Shown here: positions 34,595 through 46,296 of the stretch, piece by piece
Position numbering within the stretch: position 1 is the stretch's first letter
Layout of the letters: every line of letters starts with the position of its first letter
NCBI GenBank assembly: GCA_964017065.1
Contig: OZ024787.1
Span: 2,856,921-2,920,920 of the forward strand
Direction of reading: 5' to 3'
From: Haliclona indistincta
Taxonomy: Eukaryota > Porifera > Demospongiae > Haplosclerida > Chalinidae
DNA: 64,000 nt
Notes under the pieces: model-generated
Database searches by the model: none
Seen by the model: the letters and a program-made list of their open reading frames with translations, nothing else
What the model was told of the DNA's origin: nothing
Made by a program: the position numbers and the translations under genes

Positions 34595-37179
34595 TACCAT
34601 TTGAAAGAGGCAGTGTTGTTTATAATTATAGAAACGGATTCTTGGCTGCTGAAAAATGGAAGCACAATTAAATTGAAGTGGCCAATTCAAGAAAGTTTTT
34701 AGTGCCTTCTTTAAAGTCGATTGAAATTGACAGTCACTGTGGTGTTGTAGATGTCAAAGTGTATGAAAGGAACCTAAACTCAGAGTCACACAGCCATTTA
34801 GAGAGTTAGCCCTTCTTGCTTCCGATATTCCAAACATTTGAGAATCTGATACTGTATATAATTCCTGACCTTAGTGATATGGTCAGTGAAGGAATCTGCC
34901 CAGTTAGTGTTAGGGTTGAGGTAAAAACTAATCTTCCATCAAACGATGGTATTCAAGTAAGAAGCCTTTCGCAACCATTGGTTAGAATTGGAGAATGGAT
35001 TGGAGAAGTGTATTTAATGGTTGAGAAGTCAGTTGTTGATGAAATTGTCTCACTAAAGAACAATTACTTTCATGACAAATGCCAAGATTGGGTCAAAACT
35101 CAGCCTTCTGGAATAGGAGATGAAATACTCGATCTTGTGTCTATGCACTATCCATGCCCACCAACTCTTAATCGAGCACAAGCCCCGAACTCAGGTTTTG
35201 ATACTGATCTCAAGGATTCACAAATTTGGCCGCTTAATAGTTTTAATGATTGGCAGAAAATTTTTTTTCATCCTAACACATTTAAGTGCTTTCGCTAGAG
35301 TGGTGGATTTGAGTAAGTAAGATATTTTTGATAATATCTTTAATATAATAATTTAAATTTCTTCAGGCTAACAAAAGGATATGGAAATCAATGCTGTTAT
35401 GACAACCAAGGAGATATCATTGTTAGCCCTCCTGGAGGTGGTACTGTTGACCGTGTTTCGCCTGGAATAAGCACAAAAGATCATTTCTTTGAAGATGTAC
35501 TTCCATTTTTGTGGTGCTGTAAAGGAGATTTTTCTAACTGCCGTGATACTTACTACAATTTTCGGCCATCAGATGATGGATCCTGCTACAATCCACCACC
35601 TCCTGGTGAAAAATTTGCGCATGCATGTTTACTTAATTATTAAGTATAATTATGGCTATAAACTTATAATTATATAGCTTGTGTGTATGGTGACCCTCAT
35701 TTGGTGACACTTGACCTCCACAAGTATACTTTCAATGGATATGGAGAGTTTGTGCTCATTGAGACAATGGATGACTCATTCACTCTACAAGGCAGAATGA
35801 TAGAGACCACTACTAACAGTACTTTCAACATTTCGTCAACTGGTACCATATTCTCAGCACTTGTTGCAGAGGAAAGCTATTCAGATACTGTACAGGTACA
35901 ACTTGATCCACTTAAAGGGATCAGTGCTTTAGTAAATGAAGAAAAAATAGATTTTAGTGACATTACTGAGCAAGAGTTTAACAATGTGACTGTAGCTGAT
36001 CTCGGTAACAGAACAATAACTGCCACATTTTCCTGTGGAGCATTTCTTAAAGTGCAAGAAGAGAATGGAATAATATCAGTAATGATTGTTAGCTTGCCGT
36101 CTAGTTATCGGAATAAGACACGAGGCTTGATGGGTAACTACAATGGAGACAAATCAGATGACTTGATACCTAGAGGAGAAAACGAAAGTCTACCTCTGGA
36201 TTCTAACCTACAGGATATTCATGAACAGTTTGGAATGACATGTGAGAACAGCTACTATAATAATACAATAATTTATTACACTACAAATTTTCCAGGGATT
36301 ATAAGTAATGAAGATGACAGCCTTTTCTTTTATAATGATGTCCAAAACTGGTTTACATTCTATCGTCCACATTATACTCCATTGTTTGGAGCAGTATTTA
36401 CAAGTCCAGAACTCGAAGAAAAAGCCAAAAAATTATGCAAAAATGACAGTTTCTGTCTCTATGACATAGCAGCAACTGGGAGAGTGGAGCTAGGTATGAC
36501 CACACTCAGAGGAAGCGAAGATTTTGAAGAACTAGTTGAACTGTCAGCTCCAGGCAAGCTTTCTCTCTTTCAGCTTGTCTTTCTAATAAATTATTATGTT
36601 TTCTGTGTAACAGTTGTGTGCAACCCATCTTGTCAAAATGGAGGTTGTGTTGACAACAATACCTGTCGCTGCTCTGAAGGATACATCAGTAGTACATGTG
36701 ACACTGTTGGTAAGAATCTGGTTGGGAATAACAATGTGTATGTACCATCATACGTACTATTATGCAGTGTATACTGAGTGCATTCAGAATCCATGTCAAA
36801 ATCAAGGAACTTGTCGACTTCTCGCAGGATCATACAGTTGTGTCTGTATGATAGGATACACTGGAAATTTCTGTGAAGATGGTTAGCATAATGCAACATA
36901 CCTGAATAATTATTATTACGGATTTTTATTATTAATTTTTCATACGTTCATCATGTAGATATTCCAACAAATTCTACTGAACCAACTAATAACCAGCTTC
37001 CTATCATCATTGGAGCTGCTATTGGCAGCATTGCTGCAGTATTCTGTGTATTGATAACCATTATCATCATCATTATTGCAGTAGTGATGAGGTATAACCG
37101 TAGAAGCAAGTCAAAAAGCTTTGAAAATGCAGAAGAAAAGAGTGACAATCGTAATACTTACGACTTAAAGACATATTGA
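34595..37179 (+). pseudogene. MUC4-like glycoprotein, copy 2: 5'-truncated, AMOP exon broken, exons 7-12 intact
   Basis: Exons (numbered as in copy 1): 6 at 34595-35312, 7 at 35367-35605, 8 at 35678-36241, 9 at 36296-36553, 10 at 36614-36709, 11 at 36768-36881, 12 at 36959-37179. Exons 1-5 (signal peptide, NIDO, IPT) are absent, and the TRIM-like gene stands in their place. Exon 6 has a ~4-bp insertion near 34,625, other shifts, and a TAG replacing a Gln codon (FKCFR*SGG) before the donor. From exon 7 on there is no lesion: GNQCCYDNQGD, YGDPHLVTLDLHKYTFNGYGEF, GLMGNYNGD, LYDIAATGRVELG, two EGF repeats, a membrane helix and NTYDLKTY. Intron 8 happens to be open in frame. The GC donor of exon 9 is kept. 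Loss of the signal peptide makes a functional surface protein unlikely unless a new promoter and start are used. Confidence 0.88.
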
Positions 37180-37479
37180 AAGCAATAACAAATATGACTT
37201 GTTTGTGTGTTCTATGTTCATGTATACGTTTATTATTGTAATACGTAGTAGTTGAACACATACAGCACAATTAGTTTGCCCCTTCAATTTTTTCTAAAAC
37301 GACATGAAATTCTCATTATAATTGTAGAACCCCAGCAATAGCTACATTTTTATTCTAGTATGATAGTGATTCAGAAAAGTATTCATGTAAAATAATTTAA
37401 TGCACCAATCACTTATCATGCACGCATACCTTAGATTGTACTAACATTATTCTACAGCAGACCAATTATTATTACTGCT
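37180..37479. other. 3' flank of MUC4-like copy 2
   Basis: Alignable by eye with the 3' flanks of copies 1 and 3 (TTGAACACATACAGCACAAT, TTTGCCCCTTCAATTTTT). No gene. Confidence 0.5.
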
Positions 37480-37898
37480 ATAGAGTTTGCTAACTCTCAA
37501 GTACCTCCACAACAGAGGTATCAGTAATAGCTATACAAATAAGAGCAACCAATTTTCAGAAGAACAGGTAAAATAGTGCGTTTGTTCAAAATGACATAAC
37601 TGTATATTTATCTCAGTCCAAGGGTAAGGAGAGGTCTTTCTCATGATTCTACTTGTGCATGAATGAGTTGGTCAACTGATTGCAGAAGGAGTGTTCCCAG
37701 TGGTGCGACAGTCAGTCAGATTCATCGTCACATTCACATTAGCTTTGATTTTGAGCATTTTAAAATTTTGGCTTTTGTGTCATAGATTTTACCAACTTAA
37801 TAAAATTTATTTGTGTTTTGTTTTGGGAAAAATGAAGAGAATTTCTACTTTTGTGAGTAAAATATATCTTTTACAGAAGTGATAGTGCATGATTTTAT
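37480..37898 (+). pseudogene. Transporter pseudogene copy 3, left part (rearranged exon 8, 3 and 4 fragments)
   Basis: Holds the end of exon 8 (GAGTTTGCTAACTCTCAAG), the end of exon 3 (CCAATTTTCAGAAGAACAG at about 37,550) and exon 4 from 37617, with TCATGATTC (stop) and an extra base in AATGAGTTGG. Intron 4 follows up to GATTTTATTATT at 37,898. The same intron sequence resumes at about 48,779. Confidence 0.85.
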
Positions 37899-38164
37899 TA
37901 TTATGCCACGCGGTAGTCGTGGTAGTGCTTATAACATGTGATCTTACTTGGAGTAGTCACACAAAAATGGTATGTGAAAAAGCCAGAAAAAATTATACTT
38001 GGTTTATTATACAGAATGCATCAAGGGTTCAAATTAAAATTAGCCCTGCGCTAGTGAGGAAGAAATAAGCGCCTGGTAAAGTTCAAAGTTTATTATTGTT
38101 GCCCTCTACGGGATAATAATGACAAAAACAAGAACTAAGTAGATGAAATAAAAAAAATATAGAG

Positions 38165-38760
38165 TCAGTCTGTGAACTTTAGACATGAGATTTTCTCAGC
38201 AAGGTTAATAAGATCATGAAAGTTCTTGTTCTCCAGCCATTGTATTGTGGTCTCAGTGCTGTATTTTGACTCAGGTAGATGACTTGAAAACAGATGTTCA
38301 TAATAGTTCGATGGAATTTTATCGCCACAATGAGGACATAGTCTCTCACCAAAGGTCGGTCTTGAAAGAGCATTAAAAAGCCCCTGCATTAGCTTAGTTC
38401 CACGAACACCCAGCTCAAGTGCCTCATCCCATATGCTGTTCCAACTTGAGGCAATATTAGCTGTAGCTGACACAAGTGAGAGCGAGGGATGAGACTTGGA
38501 CTCCGCTAGTGTTCCTTCCCAGTCACTCGCAAGAATATCTTGCTTCGCATCATGAACAATTGAAAGTGCATCAGGAGGATTGTGAAGACAGAGTTGCAGG
38601 AAATTGGTGCCAAAGAAGCTCTCCAGAAAACGGCATTGTTGTACCAGACTGATTTCATAAACATCATCCGAGGCCAGAGTACGAAAAACTCGAGAACTTA
38701 TGTTATCGTCATTTACTAGAACTCTAGCCAGGAATTTGAGCTTTGAGGTATCTACTACAC
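38165..38760 (-). pseudogene. 3' fragment of a retroelement protein with a C-terminal zinc-finger-like motif
   Basis: On the minus strand the frame is open from about 38,760 (VVDTSKLKFLARVLVNDD) to 38,165: LVQQCRFLESFFGTNFLQ, HDAKQDILASDWEG, ASSWNSIWDEALELGVRG and CPHCGDKIPSNYYEHLFSSH (C-x2-C-x10-H-x4-H). It ends with a stop. Repeat context and composition resemble the C-terminal tails of R2- or RT-type element proteins, but no RT motif remains, so the family is a guess. Confidence 0.5.
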
Positions 38761-39314
38761 GCGCATGCGCTAAATATCCGTTTTTATTTTACTGTAAAAT
38801 ATTCTGATTACGTCATGAAAACATGGTAGCAGTTATTCAGGCCACACCTAAGTTATTAATCCTACAAACAACTGGCTAAGAAGCAGCTTGGTCGTCAGCT
38901 CTAGCTATGGATTCGACCAATAACTTTGTGATTAGCCTGCATACACGATAGTGCTTAATCGCGTGACATTTCACGATGCCGGCATTGTCGATCGATGTCG
39001 CTCGTTTCCGCTACCAGGAGCACCCAATTGTTAAATTGTACTTCTGCTATTTTGCTAGAGCTTCAAAAAAGACAATACAATACAGTCAACAGGGTTAGAT
39101 TGCAAACAGGAGAGCTTCACGAACTGCTAAGAAAACCGATGAATATTCATCACGTACCAGTGAAACAAAGACAGATTACATTTCTGGTAAACAGTAAAGT
39201 CAGTGGAAATAATAATAAAAATAACACCAAAGATGCAGATGCCTCGGTGCAGTAGCATGTATGCTAGCATACAATTAGCAGATGCATAATTACGACAGCA
39301 CGTATGCATGCAGT

Positions 39315-39463
39315 AGATCTATGGAAGCATCAAAACAGTATCATGGAAGCATGCAAGCAGCAGAACCTTGGAAGCATGCAAGCAGCAGAACTAGTAAGCA
39401 TGCAAGCAGCAGAACCATGGAAGCGTGCAAGCAGCAGAACTATGGAAGCGTGCAAGCAGCAGA
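39315..39463. repeat. 25-bp minisatellite, about 6 copies
   Basis: Unit TGGAAGC(A/G)TGCAAGCAGCAG plus AACNA, in slightly varying copies. It makes overlapping false ORFs (KHASSRT / MEACKQQN). The flanking 38,761-39,314 shows no gene. Confidence 0.9.
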
Positions 39464-39506
39464 ATACGAACTGCCATCACATGACGTGTCGTCCGCTCTG
39501 CAATAC

Positions 39507-40107
39507 CAGGGGGGTACGACAAGCTAATTTAATATGACGTATTGCTGACATACGACACGCCCACTAACGAATGGAATGTATGCAGGATAGTTTAAACAGT
39601 TTGCCATCGCGCTATAGTACATGATATCGAGCTCAGGTGTGCATTGTTTACACTCCAGATCAAGGCAAGTAATAAATTCCAGAACAATCTACTGAAAATA
39701 GCTGAAACAAGTTTCTACTGTTACAGTGATTGGACAACATTTGCGCGTATTGCAGCCAGAGTTTGTGCGCCACAGTCGCAATTTCTTTACATTATTAACT
39801 GAATGATGCTCAAGAATGATAGCGATGCTGTTTTGATCACGTTGGTGCTTTTTTGGGTGAATAGTTTTGCCAACCAATTCTCCATCTTCATCTCTCTCTA
39901 CTGCAAAAACTAAAAGAGGTAAGGGTGGGGTAAGGTAGCTTAAACGAAAGCTCTTGGGTAGTAGTATCCATTCCGTAACACACTTACCGTTGAAATTGTC
40001 CTCTAAAGACGAAGCTGACCAGGAAAGTCGCAATGTATTTTGATTTACCCTACGAGCAGTAACGTCAGCATTACGTCAGAATAAATTAGCTTGTCGTACC
40101 CCCCCTG
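39507..40107. mobile_element. hAT-like MITE with ~40-bp inverted ends and 9-bp target duplication
   Basis: Starts CAGGGGGGTACGACAAGCTA and ends with the inverse, CCCCCCCTG. The direct repeat CTGCAATAC lies at 39498-39506 and 40108-40116. CAG...CTG termini with an 8-9-bp duplication are usual for hAT elements. There is no transposase; the minus-strand ORF inside (39,689-40,033) has no recognisable motif. Confidence 0.85.
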
Positions 40108-40802
40108 CTGCAATACGACCGGTGTCACAGCGGATCGGGACCCCCGCGGATTCGGTCCCCCCGGACCAATTCCGCTAGCATATTCGGTCCGGGGGACCGA
40201 ATCCGCGGGTTCATTCTACCGCGGATACGGTCCCTCTACCGCGGATACGGTCCGTGCATTATTACACTGTACCACAAGAGTCTGCCACTCCATTTCGTCG
40301 CGTCTGCTTGCACTTAACAGTGTTCTCGAACACAGACTGCATACACATCATTAAGACACTACTGTAACAACAGCAACTATTAATATCAGTATGTGTATTA
40401 AAGCACTAATGACCAGAGCTGCATTTATACAGAGAGTTCTGGAATAACATGACCACAACAATAAGACTGTCCTGAATGTACAATACTGTCCAGCAGTGTT
40501 ACACAAAGATAAGACAGACCAAGCACCACTAGACTATTGTGGTGACTGGCGGCGATCACGATTATAAACCAAAGATTATACACTGAGACTCTGCTAGTTC
40601 ACAGTAGAGGACAATGAGCTGATGATGTGTCAGTACTTGATGTGTATACAGTTTTTACCCATTACTTTCTTGTCATTTTATACTATAGGCAATGCTTGTT
40701 TACCAGATAATATATTCGTACTTCACTGAAGGCTGCAGAGGTGCATGCACATTGTTATGTTTATTATTATTAATTTTATCAAAATTGTGCTTATAGTATA
40801 AA

Positions 40803-40861
40803 ATCTTTAAGATCAGCATGCATCTTTAAGATCAGCATGCATCTTTAAGATCAGCATGCAC
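40803..40861. repeat. 19-bp tandem repeat, three copies, within E1
   Basis: ATCTTTAAGATCAGCATGC is repeated three times head to tail; it contains the palindrome TCTTTAAGA. Confidence 0.9.
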
Positions 40862-40991
40862 TGGTAGTCATCATTATATGCAGTCTGTAAGAAAGGGATT
40901 AAGTGTCTACGATATATGTGGCCATTAGAGCTCAATGACATGGTAAATGAGCAGCGGCTAAAACAAAACTTTAGCCGCTGCTAAAACAAGT

Positions 40992-41108
40992 CACTTCTAC
41001 TTTAACCGAGTTGTTAAACCTTGGAACAAGCTTCCTATTGTCCTCTCTCTGAGTCATATACTAAAAATAAACATGAAATTTGTGTCTTTCTATGAGATCA
41101 CTTTATAA
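40992..41108 (+). pseudogene. LINE ORF2 C-terminal remnant inside E1
   Basis: HFYFNRVVKPWNKLPIVLSL...FVSFYEITL followed by TAA. The NRVV..WN.LP signature marks the tail of CR1/L2-like reverse transcriptases. It is strongly 5'-truncated. Confidence 0.6.
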
Positions 41109-41912
41109 TGAACTACACTTTTATGCCCTTGTTCTTCCTGCTCACCTTTCTCTTAATGGTACTTATCTATACTAGGCTTCACTATTATGTGTTGTCCTTC
41201 AACAATCACTCTATTGATTGTTGTTAAGTGGATAATAATAAAATGAATTATGTTTGCATGTATTTAACTATACTATTATATTATTTACAATGTTTTTTAC
41301 AGTTTATTGAAGTCAACTACTATAGTTGGAGATATAGAGCAGAGACACAGGCATGTCGCTGGTAAAATAGTAAACCAGGTCCTTTTCCCAGAGGTATTAT
41401 AAGATGCACCAAAATATGCATGCATCTCCCGGCCATTTAAATACAACAGGCTATGACTGTTCCGATTGGCAAAAGATTTAAGCTAAGTTACAAGCAGGCA
41501 ACAGATGCATTCCTTAAAAAGGTAAGTAGTGCTATTATGCTATTGCAAACTAGTGTTATAATAATCTTATGGTATGATGTTCCTTCCAAATAGACTCTGC
41601 CCACTATGCCGCAGTGAACCTGCAAGTCACGAAACACATTATTATCATAGCACACTGTTAATGATGATTATTATTATTATTATGGTGCAGTTTATACATT
41701 GTTACAGTCTTCTTAATTTAGCTTTGGAGCATAAAAGTTACCTAGATCGATACCTTGGAGTCCTTCACGCTGTGCGTGTAAGTAAGTTTACAACACGCAC
41801 GCGGAATGGTACTTCAGCAGAGTGTCTGTCTCAAGGGGACCGAATCCGCTAGCGGTTTTGGTCCGGGGGACCGAATCCGCGGGGGGACCCGATCCGCTGT
41901 GACACCGGTGCA

Positions 41913-44766
41913 TGTCACAGGAAATTCTGCCGCTAGGAAATTTTGCAGCTGCGGCAATTTTTCCTAGGAAATATGGCAGCGTGGCGTCGGGTGAGCGGCA
42001 ACAATTCCTAGGAAATATAGCCGCGTTTAGGAAATGATGCCGCTCACAATACGAAGTTCGTTAGTAATGCTGAGGGAGCATTTCGAGCGATCTACGGGTT
42101 ATTTGCTGCTGCTGCACGACTAACACAACGCTTCAACCTCGGATCGGATGCTACAAGCTCAGGCTGTTGTGTCTCGAGCAGAGATAAAGAAATGACTATA
42201 TATTCGGACTATGGCACGATTGTGGAGAGTCTGAGCGAGAGACGACTACCACAATCTCAGTAAAAGTATAATAAGCATGTTATTATACTTCTGCTGAGAT
42301 TATGGTTGTCGTCATACTCTCCACAATCATGCCATAGTCGGAATAATTATATAGTCATTCTTTGTCTGCTCGAGACACAACAGCTTGTAGGCATCCGAGC
42401 CCTGGCTGAAGCGTTGTGTTAGTAGTGCATGATGTAGTAGCTATATAGTATTGCCTGTCAAGTGCATGTCACATATCCAGTAGTATCATACTTGTATGTC
42501 TCAGATCATACTCTGCTGACTCGGGCCTTTCTCATTAATGTGCCGAGTACATGCACTATAGTTCATGTTACATGCAGTCTTGTCAGGATACAGATCGATC
42601 AGCATAGTCACTCAACAATTGTGCAATTAAGAGTTAGATTTTGAAACAATATGTTCTAGCTACTGGTCCTAGCATGACAAGAGAGAGAACGAGATATTTA
42701 TAAATACTAGAATTCACAAAATCTATGACTGAGTTGTGTTTGTGTTAATGTTCAATCATAAGATTAACAAAGACTACGGTCGGCTATGACACATAACATA
42801 TGAGCTACTGTATTGTGCTGAGATTGAGTGAGACAGGGAGTCACTGTGCATTATCTGCATGAGTGAGATGTGTTACTACTGAATGCTGACACTTCGCTCT
42901 TGACAGGCAATGACTGCTACTAGCTACTGTATGTTATTATGTACTTCTGCTGAGAATATGGTAGCCGTCTCTCGCTCAGACTCTCCACAATCGTGCAGTC
43001 ACGGTAGTCTGGCCTCGGCCTCCACGACTCCACTTGCATGAGACAGACGACTTGGGCATCTTGCAAGTTGCTCGAGTTGTAAGTGTTAGTCCATATAGCC
43101 CGTAGATCTCTCGCTATGCAGTCGAACCGCCAGTGACAAAAATTACACAATTTTATTTGCAACGGAAGTGGGCGGTACCTACGTTGCGCTCAGAGAAAAC
43201 ACAAAGCGAGTCACTAGAGAACTTAGCGCTTGGATGTCGCCCTTAGGGCTACCTGCTCTTTACAAAGACGTTTTCCTGAATCTCTATTGAGCACTACTTT
43301 GTTATACGAAGCCTGGAAGCAACAACGATTTGTTGAGACGACGCTTTGTAGTCTCAAGTTCAAGATGTGTACTTTTCAACAAGCCGTGGTCACGCTTTAA
43401 GAGCGCCTCACCTGTGCAAGGTATAAGAGACATCTCTGACTAACTATTATTCGTATAGAGCATTCTTTTAGCTACAGTTTGGTATTATTTACTTCTATGT
43501 AGGGTTGTAAAAACGTGAGTGTGCCACTCGTTTCTGACCACATTTGGAGTGTCTATTTATACTAAAATGGGAGAAACAGACAAAAGTGAGAAAATAATGT
43601 TAAAAATAACTAAGGCAAAGTTCATCAATATCATCTGTCACCATTTCAGTTTCTATTGTCTCTTCCTCATCATCATCATCTTCATCATTTTCCTCATCAT
43701 CATCTTCCTCTACTTCAATTTCGTCTTGATTCTCATTCTGCTCCAGCCTCAAATGTTTACATCCTCTACATTCACAACCAGCACCACACGATCTACATGT
43801 TACTATTCTTATGACAACTGCACCTTTTCACCTATTTTGTCATTGCTAGAATTGGTGGTGCATTCTGGGTACATTCACTTGAGAATATTAATTTTGTATT
43901 AACATGGTTTTTATTCCATGCAGGAATGTACTCCATGTTATTTATGTGCCGTACTGCCTCCATTCGGTGTGCCCGGCATATGCAGCTGTCAGCTGGAATA
44001 CACTTAGCTGGGATGTATCGCTTGAAAACTCTTGATACTGTCTCTCTAATGTACCCAAATGCTCATATCTATGCTGCACCTTACCACACAAGAACCAATA
44101 TCCACAAATTCTTCCTGGATGGTGATGAGATGCCATTTTGTCCAGGGAAACCAGACACAGCTATTATTATCTAAATGTACCATTGAACATAATAGTAGTT
44201 ATGATGTGGTTAACAAAATTACCTCTCAAGAGAGTAGTTTAGATGAGACAAGAGCGAAACCTTGGCAATGCATGCAACTATGTCTGACCTCGTGGTTCAA
44301 CTACTCAAATTGTCAGTACAGTTGTAAAAACGAAAACGTGCCATCGTTTTATAAAAAAGATGTTTTGCAGTGTAATTATAAAATTACTGCATAGTTTTCA
44401 CTCGGACAAGAATGATAACTCGCAGCTGCGCGTAAGCTATAAAATGAAACAAGTTTTAGTCCAACACCTATCTTACGTGCAATGATATAGTCGACTAAAG
44501 ACGCAAGCGGTTTGGGGAATTGTTTGCTGCGCGTTTATTAGAGTGCAAATGTAACTTCGCGTACGTGCATATTTCGTGTCACTGGCGGTTCGACTGTATG
44601 CTCCCTCAGCATTACTAACGAACTTCGTATTGTGAGCGGCATCATTTCCTAAACGCGGCTAGATTTCCTAGGAAATGCTGCCGCTAACCCGACACCACGC
44701 TGCCATATTTCCTAGGAAAATTTGCCGTAGCGGCAAAATTTCCTAGCGGCAGAATTTCCTGTGACA
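41913..44766. mobile_element. CCGG-linked element E2 (~165-bp inverted ends with TTTCCTAGGAAAT iterons)
   Basis: Begins TGTCACAGGAAATTCTGCC and ends in the inverse. The inverted repeats run ~165 bp, to TAATGCTGAGGGAGCA on the left (about 42,080) and from about 44,600 on the right. They contain repeated TTTCCTAGGAAAT.TNGCCGC motifs. The right side is followed by CCGG; the left is preceded by CCGGTGCA. A minus-strand stretch near 43,840-43,640 reads CRSCGAGCECRGCKHLRLEQNENQ followed by a Glu/Asp-rich run, the only hint of coding content. The interior also has a foldback (42,112-42,428). Confidence 0.75.
42112..42428. repeat. Inverted repeat (~150-bp arms) nested inside E2
   Basis: The arms around TATAATAAGCATGTTATTATA (centre about 42,270) carry CTCCACAATC.TGCCATAGTC and TCTCGAGCAGA in inverse order. 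A third partial copy lies at 42,935-43,020. Confidence 0.85.
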
Positions 44767-44770
44767 CCGG

Positions 44771-45902
44771 TGTCACGGTGATATGCGACCCCCGGTGATT
44801 AGTGACCCCCGGTCACATATCACCGGTGATTTGTGACTCACGCCGCGCACGGTGGGTCACATATCACCGGAGCTAGCAGCAAGTCCCGCGGTGATGTGTG
44901 ACTCCTCGGTGATATGTGACCCCTCTGAAAACAAAAGCCGCGCATAATATCATGGCAAGTATTTTTAAATGCTTTATTTCTTGCCTCCGGAAGCAGAGAG
45001 TGGTGTAAATAATTTTACTGAACTTTGCATGCAGTCCAATCATAAAAATTGGCAATAAGTCTGTGAATTATTGACATGATTAAACCATGTATTGAATGAC
45101 AAGAGCTATAGTCTTCAGAGTCCTCATGCTGATATCTGCAGTTTTCTTTACTGCATAAAATAAGAAATAACATTCACTATGCAAGTATCAATTTGTTTAC
45201 CTTGTCGACTGGCTGTCTACTGCACTCAGTTTATTACAATGCCGTCTTTTGCATGATTGTTTCATCAATTTTGCCAGTGCTTCCTTCCCAGTGTTTCTCA
45301 AGTCATTACCCACTGACATAGCATGTCTAACTGTTCAGACACAAGGCTAACGTACTCGTTTCCATACAAGCAGATGAACACTGGGCAACTTGAGGAGACT
45401 GACTCAGAGATGACAGCCACAACTCTACGAGCTCATTGCAATCTGTATGTAACACAATCGACTTTATTTTCCCTGACAATAAAATGACTGCTCGCAAACC
45501 CTGCAATCTAACCAACACGTTCTAAAGTCTGCAAGTTTTTTGGTAGATCATCTATGGGTAGATATTCACTGATTTCACCGTCACAACAGGATCTTCTTCT
45601 CTATCTAGATCCAGACTGCAGCCTACATTAGCATCTAGTTCCAGATCGTAACTGAAGTCGACCTGATCACAGACGTTATACACTCACAGCCTCGATAGTT
45701 TCATGATCACAGACGCTCACGGTGGTGGCAGCCTCCATTGCAAGCAGGCTAGCAGCTGCAAAGCCGGTACCGAGAACGAGGCTATATCCGATCATGCACT
45801 GCTCGGTGATATGTGACCCGCCGTGCGCGGCGTGAGTCACAAATCACCGGTGATATGTTACCGGGGGTCACTCATCACCGGGGGTCGCATATCACCGTGA
45901 CA
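44771..45902. mobile_element. CCGG-flanked element E3 (TGTCAC...GTGACA, GGTGATATGTGACC iterons)
   Basis: Begins TGTCACGGTGATATGCGACC and ends in the inverse, with CCGG on each side (44767-44770, 45903-45906). The consensus GGTGATATGTGACC occurs about eight times in the left ~155 bp and five times in the right ~100 bp, in both orientations. No coding region recognised. Confidence 0.78.
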
Positions 45903-45906
45903 CCGG

Positions 45907-46296
45907 CCGTCAGCGCAGCAGGCTGTCGAACGGCTAATGATCACGTGAGTTGGTCCGCGCGGTCCGGTCGGACCGGTCCGCATTTGAGCCCGTACCGTAC
46001 CGTCCTTTACCCGTGCGCAGTATGCGCGAGGGTTATGCGTTTGTGTCCGTGTGTGTGTGTGTGTGTGTGTGTGCGTGTGCGTGTGTGTGTGTGTGGACAA
46101 AAAAACACGCTTGTTTACGTCTCACCGCTCGAAATTCGCCACAAAAGTGCACTTTGCAGCTTCTTCACTGAATTTATAGTCCTACGAAGACGTTTTCTTT
46201 CCTAGCAAGCCTTGCTCGAGCGGCTAATTCATGGCTTTCTAAAGCTACGTGTCTTTGTAAGAGCACTTTACGGTATTGTGGGTGTGTCACCCTAGC
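45907..46296. other. Spacer with GT microsatellite
   Basis: A GC-rich palindrome GGTCCGGTCGGACCGGTCC lies at about 45,959-45,978, and a GT repeat at 46,047-46,095. No gene seen; the ORFs here arise from the repeat. Confidence 0.6.

Larger units (their letters stand above)
40123..41904. mobile_element. CCGG-flanked element E1 (TGTCAC...GTGACA ends)
   Basis: Begins TGTCACAGCGGATCGGGACC and ends in the inverse, with CCGG directly outside on both sides (40119-40122, 41905-41908). The subterminal regions contain many copies of GGACCGAATCCGCGG-type iterons in both orientations (40,145-40,255; 41,835-41,895). The interior has a LINE 3' remnant (40,992-41,108) and a triple 19-bp repeat (40,803-40,861), and no transposase. 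Confidence 0.75.

Noticed and set aside
36242..36295. Uninterrupted reading from exon 8 into exon 9 of MUC4-like copy 2, suggesting a longer exon
   Set aside because: The donor ACAT|GTGAGA and acceptor CCAG are conserved in all copies, and splicing gives the Trp expected after FG.T at the end of VWD domains; the open intron is by chance.
39282..39537. Overlapping ORFs with MEACKQQN / KHASSRT repeats
   Set aside because: Product of a 25-bp minisatellite; 25 is not a multiple of 3, so all frames read through.
45813..46205. 130-aa ORF with CVCVCVRVRV stretch
   Set aside because: Translation of a GT microsatellite joined to the E3 end.
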